Origin: Nitrososphaera sp. | GTDB taxonomy: Archaea > Thermoproteota > Nitrososphaeria > Nitrososphaerales > Nitrososphaeraceae | DNA length: 6,096 nucleotides | Assembly (NCBI GenBank): GCA_025450475.1 | Contig: JANWHJ010000029.1 | Location: 1 to 6,096, forward strand | Direction: 5' to 3' | Shown: piece by piece, positions 1 to 4,495 of the stretch | Layout of the letters: each line of letters starts with the position of its first letter | Numbering within the stretch: position 1 is the stretch's first letter | Program-made: the position numbers and the translations under genes | Notes under the pieces: generated by a model | Seen by the model: the letters and a program-made list of their open reading frames with translations, nothing else | What the model was told of the DNA's origin: nothing | Databases searched by the model: none

Positions 1-455
1 AGCAACATTGTCGCCAAGACTTCTACTCCAAAGATGAGCTCCAGAGGAAAAGCATAGTCGGGCACATTTGCACCAAGGTTCGCTTCGCTCCCGACAAACG
101 CAAGCACGACCAGACTGGCGATTAGGGCCCCGATTATTTCCGCTCCAAGGTAGATGGGCAATTGCGACTTTTTGATATGGCCACTGACAAGGAAACCTAT
201 CGTGACAGCAGGATTGAAATGCGCCATCGAAATCTTGCCAAAGGCATAGACCATTGCTGCCACACCGGCAAAGGGCGCGATTGCAACAAATGGCAGCCCC
301 AGCGCCCCACCCATCTTGGCGTCAATCACAACCGAGCCGGTGGCAAGGAGTACTACAACAAAGGTGCCAACAAGCTCAGCGAAAAATATCTCTAGTTCAG
401 AGGTACGCTTATTCGAGGTTTTCAGCAAGTTCCTTAACTCTTCTCTCAATCTCAT
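1..455 (-). CDS. MIP/aquaporin-family channel, 3' part missing (window edge)
   Basis: Reading leftwards from an ATG at 455 gives 151 codons with no stop before the window edge, so the C-terminal part is cut off. The protein is very hydrophobic. A first helix begins around residue 21 (LEIFFAELVGTF, the usual AE..GTF start of MIP channels), and the first NPA half-helix is seen as AHFNPAVT with NPA at residues 81-83. Near the edge, LELIFGVEVLATML matches the start of the second repeat. The second NPA box and most selectivity-filter residues lie outside. MIP channels of the AqpS type sit in some bacterial ars operons, where they let arsenite made by ArsC leave the cell; MIP-ArsC fusions are also known. 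Here the gene directly follows arsC, which supports that role by inference. The start is uncertain: the ATG lies 47 bp inside arsC, and a TTG at 428 would shorten the overlap to 20 bp. A water or glycerol channel remains possible. Confidence 0.85.
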   Translation of the reverse strand, partial: MRLREELRNLLKTSNKRTSELEIFFAELVGTFVVVLLATGSVVIDAKMGGALGLPFVAIAPFAGVAAMVYAFGKISMAHFNPAVTIGFLVSGHIKKSQLPIYLGAEIIGALIASLVVLAFVGSEANLGANVPDYAFPLELIFGVEVLATML

Positions 456-813
456 CCCTTATTTTGCGTACCTTCTCTATCGGCTTTCCTTTTGGGTCAT
501 CGACGCTCCAGTCAACGGGGTTGTTCAGGAAGAGGAGCGGGCAGTCGGAGCTGTCCATGCAGCCCATGTTGACTGCCTTAGCAGAACCCATGATCATGTC
601 GTCCGTGATTATTCTTGATTTTTGTCTGCTGATGTCTATTCCGACCTCCTTCATCACCTGCACCGCGAGTGGGTTTATCTGTTCAGCCGGCTTTGTGCCC
701 GCACTGACTGCGCGATAGCCTTTTGGGGCATACTTATTGAAAAAGCCCTGTGCCATCTGGCTCCTGCCGACGTTCTCTATGCAAACAAAAAGGACGGTCT
801 TATCCTGCTCCAT
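409..813 (-). CDS. arsC: Arsenate reductase, low-molecular-weight phosphatase (thioredoxin-coupled) type
   Basis: A 134-residue protein, the usual length for this family. It reduces arsenate to arsenite in the cytoplasm. The N-terminal phosphatase loop is CIENVGRS, a C-x5-R motif with nucleophile Cys11 and Arg17; the Ser common after Asn in this loop is Val here. Two further cysteines, Cys85 and Cys91 in GCMDSSDCP, sit where the S. aureus-type enzyme has its Cys82/Cys89 redox pair, although the spacing is x5, not x6. The catalytic Asp is probably in WSVDDP (Asp105/Asp106). Three cysteines in these positions favour a reductase over a protein tyrosine phosphatase; the thioredoxin partner is inferred from the family. 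The gene starts 2 bp after the arsM stop, which suggests translational coupling, and its end overlaps the channel gene. No strong Shine-Dalgarno sequence is visible before the ATG. Confidence 0.93.
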   Translation of the reverse strand: MEQDKTVLFVCIENVGRSQMAQGFFNKYAPKGYRAVSAGTKPAEQINPLAVQVMKEVGIDISRQKSRIITDDMIMGSAKAVNMGCMDSSDCPLLFLNNPVDWSVDDPKGKPIEKVRKIRDEIERRVKELAENLE

Positions 814-815
814 GG

Positions 816-1580
816 TTACTTCACAGCCCTGACTACAATACTTGTGATCTTTCTGCCCTTTTCATGCTCTTCGTCAATGAACCGACGCTCTTCAAGCACG
901 CTTATTTCCTTAAATCCTGCCTTTCTGATACTTCCAAGGTAGTCGCCTCTTGGTAGCGCGCCGTCGATGCAGCTGCTCCACATGTCAAGATCTATCGAGC
1001 CTTTCTTGCTGTCGGCGACAAGATCAGAAATCACCATCCTTCCTCCGCTTTTTAAGATTCTGTAAATTTCTTTGAACGTTCTTGCTTTGTCCGTAGTAAG
1101 ATTGATGACGCAGTTGCTGATGACGACATCAGCGGAACTTCCGTCAACAGGAATCCTCTCTTCGATATCACCTCTTCTGAATTCGACGTTGGCATAGCCA
1201 CCCTTTTTCTCATTCGTTCTGGCGCGATCTAGCATTTCTTCCGTCATGTCAATACCAATGACCCTGCCTGACCTGCCGACGCTGTTTGCCGATAAGAAGA
1301 CATCTATTCCTGCACCTGATCCAAGGTCGACGACGGTCTCGCCTTCCTGCAGATCGGCAAACTTGACAGGCGCGCCGCAGCCAACGCCGAGGACCGACGC
1401 TTGCGGCACAGATCCCAGCTCGTCCGCATTATAGCCGACGCCTACTGCAGCTTGGGCCGGCGAAGCGCTGGAGCAGCAGCCAGGTGCGCAGCATGCACCC
1501 TTGCTACTTTCCTCCAGGGCAATCTTGCCGTATGTCTTGCGGATAGTCTGCTTGATCTTCTGCTGTCGCTTCTTTTCCAT
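816..1580 (-). CDS. arsM: Arsenite S-adenosylmethionine methyltransferase
   Basis: A 254-residue class I methyltransferase. ArsM adds methyl groups from SAM to As(III), giving methylated and volatile arsenicals. The SAM-binding motif I is VVDLGSGAGIDVFLSA (residues 83-98), followed by GIDMTEEML (109-117). ArsM-specific features are the GVGCGAP stretch with Cys68, SNCVINL with Cys157 and SSCIDGALP with Cys204; these fit the conserved cysteines that bind As(III) in characterised ArsM. The N-terminal stretch CCAPGCC (30-36) adds four cysteines and is typical of prokaryotic ArsM. The protein is shorter than algal ArsM because the C-terminal domain is small. It is the first gene of the leftward operon, with arsC 2 bp behind. 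The ATG at 1580 is about 26 bp from the centre of a TATA-like element, which fits a leaderless archaeal mRNA and supports this start. An out-of-frame ATG lies at 1585. Confidence 0.94.
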   Translation of the reverse strand: MEKKRQQKIKQTIRKTYGKIALEESSKGACCAPGCCSSASPAQAAVGVGYNADELGSVPQASVLGVGCGAPVKFADLQEGETVVDLGSGAGIDVFLSANSVGRSGRVIGIDMTEEMLDRARTNEKKGGYANVEFRRGDIEERIPVDGSSADVVISNCVINLTTDKARTFKEIYRILKSGGRMVISDLVADSKKGSIDLDMWSSCIDGALPRGDYLGSIRKAGFKEISVLEERRFIDEEHEKGRKITSIVVRAVK

Positions 1581-1601
1581 TCCATTACTTTACTTAGGAA
1601 A

Positions 1602-1611
1602 CTATTTAAGT
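1602..1611. promoter_or_regulatory. Shared bidirectional TATA-like element of arsM and the HxlR regulator
   Basis: The plus strand reads CTATTTAAGT and the minus strand reads CTTAAATAG, so the same bases give a TATA-like box both ways. On the minus strand its centre is about 26 bp from the arsM ATG, the usual archaeal TATA-to-start-of-transcription distance, so arsM is probably leaderless. On the plus strand the box is preceded by the purine-rich AGGAAA, which could be a BRE, and would place transcription start about 9 bp before the regulator ATG at 1642. The assignment rests on spacing and composition only. Confidence 0.55.
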
Positions 1612-1620
1612 TGTAAAGAC

Positions 1621-1631
1621 GCAACAGTTGC
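1621..1631. promoter_or_regulatory. Candidate operator: 11 bp palindrome in the arsM/HxlR intergenic region
   Basis: GCAACAGTTGC is a perfect inverted repeat with 5 bp arms and one central base. The motif AGTTG also occurs at 1609-1613 and 1632-1636. The palindrome lies between the TATA-like box and the expected transcription start of the regulator, and just upstream of the arsM box. A dimeric winged-helix repressor bound here could block both promoters. HxlR proteins bind DNA as dimers, so the symmetry fits, but a short palindrome can also arise by chance. Confidence 0.4.
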
Positions 1632-1641
1632 AGTTGGTGTA

Positions 1642-2007
1642 ATGAAGGAAACCAAGATCCCGGTCATGCAGGACTGCAATTTTGCTGGTTATGATGCTTC
1701 TTCGCTCATGTCCGAGACCGCTCGGCTCCGCAAGATTATAACGAAAAGGGGGACGCTTGAAATCCTCATACCACTCTGTTGCTCCACCGAACCCGTTAGG
1801 CACAAGCAGTTCCGGCAAGCACTCAAGGGCATCAGCAGCAGGACGCTGGCAAGCCGCCTAAAAGAGCTGGAGAAGGGAGGAATTCTTGAGAGACGGGCGT
1901 ACAACGAGATCCCGCCCCGGGTCGAGTACCGGCTGACTGGCAAAGGGCAAGAGCTGATCGAGTCAGTTATGTACCTGTTCCAATGGATGAAAAAGTGGTC
2001 AAAATAG
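1642..2007 (+). CDS. HxlR-family winged-helix transcriptional regulator, probable arsenic-responsive
   Basis: A 121-residue protein with one winged helix-turn-helix domain. The HxlR signature is clear: FRQALKGISSRTLASRLKEL (about 57-76) is the recognition region, and ILERRAYNEIPPRVEYRLT (81-99) is the wing, with the PPRVEY.LT hallmark. It ends with the usual helix, MYLFQWMKKW. Cysteines are at 12, 46 and 47. HxlR relatives such as YodB and HypR sense through an N-terminal Cys, and Cys12 is in that position; the adjacent Cys46-Cys47 pair is less usual and could be an As(III) site, which is inference. The gene is divergent from arsM with a 61 bp shared control region, so local control of the ars operon and of itself is likely. 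The ATG at 1642 was chosen because it starts the family homology and fits the TATA spacing; the frame is open further upstream but would run antisense into arsM. No ArsR-family regulator is visible in the window. Confidence 0.88.
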   Translation: MKETKIPVMQDCNFAGYDASSLMSETARLRKIITKRGTLEILIPLCCSTEPVRHKQFRQALKGISSRTLASRLKELEKGGILERRAYNEIPPRVEYRLTGKGQELIESVMYLFQWMKKWSK

Positions 2008-2144
2008 AGGCAGATGGTGTGGGCCCGCAGCGTAAGCAGCTGGTGGGGTTTCCAGTCAGCCTCGATAACGTTGGTGATCCCACTCCTCCGCATGAAAAAG
2101 CTACTCAACATACATCACGTAGAATCATGTCGCCTACCGGTTAG
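1983..2144 (+). CDS. Doubtful small ORF overlapping the end of the HxlR gene
   Basis: An ATG at 1983 opens a 53-codon frame that overlaps the last 25 bp of the regulator and ends at TAG 2142-2144. The product begins MDEKVVKIEADG and contains VGFPVSLDNVGDPTPP; it is hydrophilic with no recognised domain. No Shine-Dalgarno sequence precedes it, and about this length of open frame can occur by chance at this GC content. It is listed because it covers most of the otherwise empty stretch 2008-2186 and would be translationally coupled to the regulator. I see no terminator or RNA gene in that stretch. Confidence 0.2.
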   Translation: MDEKVVKIEADGVGPQRKQLVGFPVSLDNVGDPTPPHEKATQHTSRRIMSPTG

Positions 2145-2186
2145 ACTTGGATTATCAAGATAAGTCAGACGCGAAAAGCTGGAGTC

Positions 2187-2345
2187 ATGCCGGACACTTA
2201 TTGTAGGTCGTGCGGGGTAGAAATGAAAGCTATGGCCTTGTGTATAGGATGCAGCAAGGCGATACTCTATGCCTGCACTCGCTGCGAAATGTTTTCAGAC
2301 ACAAAGATGCATATCCACTGCCTGCAATTGGCAATACAGGAATGA
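2187..2345 (+). CDS. Small zinc-finger protein (52 aa, eight potential zinc ligands)
   Basis: ATG at 2187 preceded by GGAG two bases upstream, stop TGA at 2343-2345. The 52-residue product is dominated by paired metal ligands: Cys6-x2-Cys9, Cys19-x2-Cys22, Cys30-x2-Cys33, then His42-x-His44-Cys45. Four ligand pairs at spacings of 9, 7 and 8 residues could hold two zinc ions, either one after another or in a cross-braced (B-box/RING-like) layout. Such regular spacing is strong evidence that the frame is coding. No function can be assigned; zinc mini-proteins of this size in archaea may contact nucleic acid or other proteins. The stop codon directly abuts the stop codon of the convergent CHAD gene, so the two transcripts must overlap in their 3' ends. 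The GGAG is very close to the ATG for a standard Shine-Dalgarno, so a start at Met13 or Met16 cannot be fully excluded, but either would lose the first CxxC. Confidence 0.72.
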   Translation: MPDTYCRSCGVEMKAMALCIGCSKAILYACTRCEMFSDTKMHIHCLQLAIQE

Positions 2346-3086
2346 TCATTTCATGTGCTTGACGAACTTTTGGTACAGTTGCCTTCTGGTGCTGATCTCT
2401 TTTCTCAGAATCTGGCCGGCTTCCGGCTTGCCATGGAGGTATTCTATCGTCACGTCGCTGTCGTGGATCAGGCCAAGGAGCGCCTGCAGCTCCTTGATCT
2501 CAAGCTCTCTGCGGGCTGCCTTGGCCGCCTTTTTCATGAATTTTTTCCTGTCTGCAGATGACATCATTTCAAGAATGTAGCGCAGATTCCTAAGAACTTT
2601 CCTGAGTCGATGGAGATCTTCGACTTTGCCGCCATGCGACAGCGCTATCGGCAGCCCCCTCCCTATACCTTCAATCAGCCTGCGTGCAACCTTGTCCCTC
2701 CTCATGTCGTCCTGAGTGAGCCACACGGGCCGCAGGCTTTTCAACGAGCGCGCCAGCCGATTCGCTCTTGCTAGGTTCACTTTTTTCTTCCTCTGCAGGT
2801 CGGAAGTGTCGAGATCTCCGAGCAATGAGACCCTGCCGATTATCACATCGCAATCGCGCGCCCTGCTGCTCACCTTGAGAAATTCCCTATACTTTTCGAA
2901 CGTGCCGCGGTAGCGTTTGCGCACTTTTTTCGGCAGCAGAGAGAGCGAAGACTCCAGTCTTCGAACGGAGGTCCTGACCTCGTGGAGGTTTTCTTCATTC
3001 TGCGCATCTGCAAGATACACATCAAGCCTTCTGCTTGCACGCTTTGCGTTATGCCGGAGTTTTCGCGCAAAAGCCGATTTTGTCAT
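2346..3086 (-). CDS. CHAD-domain protein, probable polyphosphate-binding
   Basis: A 246-residue, strongly basic, all-helical protein made of a CHAD domain and little else. The two internal helical repeats are visible: LHEVRTSVRRLE (34-45) and LHRLRKVLRNLRYILEMM (157-174), each with the conserved His-x2-Arg and following Arg/Lys that line the basic channel. RARDCDVI (75-82) and LQALLGLIHDSDVTIEYL (near 200) are the matching R-D-x-D-V and L..LG..xD..V segments. CHAD domains bind inorganic polyphosphate and some associate with polyphosphate granules; they are not known to be enzymes. There is no attached CYTH triphosphatase domain. It is the last gene of the four-gene operon, 6 bp after the preceding kinase gene, and sharing an operon with a Ppx/GppA protein fits a polyphosphate role. 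Its stop abuts that of the small zinc protein coming from the other side. Confidence 0.9.
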   Translation of the reverse strand: MTKSAFARKLRHNAKRASRRLDVYLADAQNEENLHEVRTSVRRLESSLSLLPKKVRKRYRGTFEKYREFLKVSSRARDCDVIIGRVSLLGDLDTSDLQRKKKVNLARANRLARSLKSLRPVWLTQDDMRRDKVARRLIEGIGRGLPIALSHGGKVEDLHRLRKVLRNLRYILEMMSSADRKKFMKKAAKAARRELEIKELQALLGLIHDSDVTIEYLHGKPEAGQILRKEISTRRQLYQKFVKHMK

Positions 3087-3092
3087 CGCTCT

Positions 3093-3806
3093 TCAGTGTT
3101 GGATTGAGCCTAGGAAGTGGTCGATCCTCTTTTGAAGGTCAGCGTTTACCTCCGGGATCGCCCTGTTTCCATTGATGATTGTAAGGTTGTAGCGCTTCTG
3201 CATACTGCGGAATTGCTTTGCGATCATTCGCTGGTATATCATGAACGATTCGTACATGTCATCTGAAAGTCCAAGGTCAGCCCCTGATTCGTAGTAGTCT
3301 AAGAAGGTGTTCTTCTGGAACACCCTATGCACAAGCTCCTCCGGCTCAACATCTAGGTAAAACACTAGGTCAGGCACTATTGCAAACCCGAACAGCTGGT
3401 GCGACCAGCGCTTGCTCATGCTCCTGACCTCGTCTCTTGCCATCAACGTGTAGATGTACCGATCCGCAAGCACGATGTAGCCGGCGCGAAGGGCCGGCAT
3501 TATCTTGTTTTCAAGCTGGTCTGCAAAGTCGGCGGCGTAGAAGAGGCTCATGGTCCTACGGCCCAACATGTGCTCCCTCTTTGCATCCATTATCCCCTCG
3601 CTTACCAGCTCGGATCGTCGGAGTCCCGTGTTGAGAACGGCATGCCCCTCCGCTTCGAGCTTTGAAGTTATCATGCCAATGTGGGTACTTCTACCCGACG
3701 CGTCAGGGCCTTCAATCACTATGAGTCGGCCCTTGACTTTTTCGTCATGCAAGTAAGGTATCCCCTTGCCGTAATAGCGGATTGGTCGGGAGCTGCCCTG
3801 ATTCAC
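3093..3806 (-). CDS. Thymidylate-kinase-like P-loop kinase, paralog A (Walker A Lys replaced by Arg)
   Basis: A 237-residue P-loop protein of the thymidylate kinase superfamily, slightly longer than usual because of about 25 extra N-terminal residues (with RPIRYYGKGIPYL). The Walker A loop is GPDASGRST (33-41): Arg39 stands where Lys is nearly universal. The family's DR[YF] motif is present as LADRYIYTLMARD (113-125). The EPGGT-type thymidine-site motif of true thymidylate kinases is absent (TGLRRSE at that place), so TMP is not a safe substrate. A later segment, DYYESGADLGLSDDMYESF, replaces the usual LID region and is shared with the neighbour. The start is GTG, chosen because it gives a GTGA 4 bp overlap with the upstream kinase gene and has a GGTGGGG stretch about 9 bases ahead. 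An internal start nearer the P-loop is possible. It may bind nucleotide weakly or act as a partner of paralog B. Confidence 0.82.
   Translation of the reverse strand: MNQGSSRPIRYYGKGIPYLHDEKVKGRLIVIEGPDASGRSTHIGMITSKLEAEGHAVLNTGLRRSELVSEGIMDAKREHMLGRRTMSLFYAADFADQLENKIMPALRAGYIVLADRYIYTLMARDEVRSMSKRWSHQLFGFAIVPDLVFYLDVEPEELVHRVFQKNTFLDYYESGADLGLSDDMYESFMIYQRMIAKQFRSMQKRYNLTIINGNRAIPEVNADLQKRIDHFLGSIQH
3448..3488. repeat. Near-identical 41 bp segment in kinase paralog A (partner at 4188-4228)
   Basis: This segment matches 4188-4228 at 40 of 41 bases, with a 32 bp perfect run (3457-3488). Both copies encode the same stretch, RAGYIVLADRYIYT, and lie at matching codon positions. Outside this patch the two genes differ widely, including at most synonymous sites. 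Confidence 0.85.
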
Positions 3807-4495
3807 TGGTCCAGAGCCCCCACCGAGATCTTCTTGCGCAGCGCTTGCGGTAGCACTTCCAACATCTTCTGCCGGACGGACCTTTGCTGCTCTTCAATGT
3901 CGACTGTGCCGTCGACCACCGTGAACCCTTCCGGTCTGACCATCGACTCGTATTGTTCCACTATCCTTCCCTGAAAGATCCTGTAGCTTTCATAGGGGTC
4001 GTTGCTCAGGTTGAGGTCCATACCCGCCTCATAGTATTTCAGCTTTGGTCTATTCTTTACTATCCTGTCGAACGAGACTTCCACAGGGACCCTGAAGTAA
4101 AAGGCAATGTCCGGCTTGATAGCGAACCCGTAGACATGGCGCACCCAGTCTGGGCTGCAACCTCTGACAACATCGCGGGCAAACGCGGTGTAGATATACC
4201 GATCCGCAAGCACGATGTAGCCGGCGCGCAGGAGCGGAAAGACGTTCCTTTCGTACCTTGCCGCAAAATCGGTCGCATGCAAGAGTGAAAACGTGGTCGG
4301 GGTAAGGAGGTTCTTCCTCTTGCCCTTCGAAATTATCTCCTTGACCTGCTCCGACGAGTTCCACTCTGTGAAAAACACTGGCATCCCAATGTAGCGAAGC
4401 CACTTTTCTAGGAGGCGGATCTGAGTGGACTTGCCCGAGCCGTCGACGCCTTCGACAATTACAAGCTTGCCCTTTGGCGCGAATTTGTCTTTCAT
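3803..4495 (-). CDS. Thymidylate-kinase-like P-loop kinase, paralog B (intact Walker A)
   Basis: A 230-residue kinase of the thymidylate kinase superfamily with a complete Walker A loop, GVDGSGKST (16-24, Lys22), and the DR motif in LADRYIYTAFARD (96-108). It should bind ATP and transfer phosphate. The TREPGGT motif that contacts TMP in thymidylate kinases is replaced by TEWNSSEQ (43-50), and DRYxDSSxAYQ by DRYIYTAFARD, so an automatic label of dTMP kinase would be doubtful. The segment YYEAGMDLNLSNDPYESYRIF is shared with paralog A. By eye the two proteins are about one third or more identical along their length. Its ATG overlaps the ppx stop as ATGA, and its stop overlaps the next start as GTGA. 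A GGAG lies 11 bases before the start. The context (Ppx/GppA, CHAD) suggests a phosphate-polymer-linked substrate; PPK2 enzymes have a related fold but their own motifs are not seen here. A bona fide TMP kinase is still possible. Confidence 0.85.
   Translation of the reverse strand: MKDKFAPKGKLVIVEGVDGSGKSTQIRLLEKWLRYIGMPVFFTEWNSSEQVKEIISKGKRKNLLTPTTFSLLHATDFAARYERNVFPLLRAGYIVLADRYIYTAFARDVVRGCSPDWVRHVYGFAIKPDIAFYFRVPVEVSFDRIVKNRPKLKYYEAGMDLNLSNDPYESYRIFQGRIVEQYESMVRPEGFTVVDGTVDIEEQQRSVRQKMLEVLPQALRKKISVGALDQ
4188..4228. repeat. Near-identical 41 bp segment in kinase paralog B (partner at 3448-3488)
   Basis: Second copy of the 41 bp patch, on the same strand and 740 bp away, covering the DR-motif region of paralog B. 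The only difference inside the patch is one synonymous base (G at 3456, A at 4196). Confidence 0.85.

Noticed and set aside
254..718. Plus-strand 154-codon open frame over arsC and the channel gene
   Set aside because: Antisense to two recognised genes and without recognisable domain.
1501..1641. N-terminal extension of the HxlR protein by 47 residues from an upstream ATG
   Set aside because: It would run antisense through the arsM start and promoter, has no family homology, and the ATG at 1642 fits the HxlR N-terminus.
2038..2055. Hairpin after the HxlR gene (CTGG...CCAG) as a terminator
   Set aside because: Only a 4 bp stem and no following T-run; not convincing for archaea.
1689..2111. 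Minus-strand 140-codon open frame
   Set aside because: It is antisense to the clear HxlR gene, rich in Ser/Arg/Leu with no motif; a shadow frame.
3884..4288. Plus-strand 134-codon open frame
   Set aside because: Antisense to kinase paralog B; composition follows the coding strand's third-base pattern.
3093..4495. Calling either kinase PPK2 (polyphosphate kinase 2)
   Set aside because: The fold is related, but the PPK2 G-x-D-A-A-G-K-G and DRSWYNR motifs are not present; only gene context points to polyphosphate.
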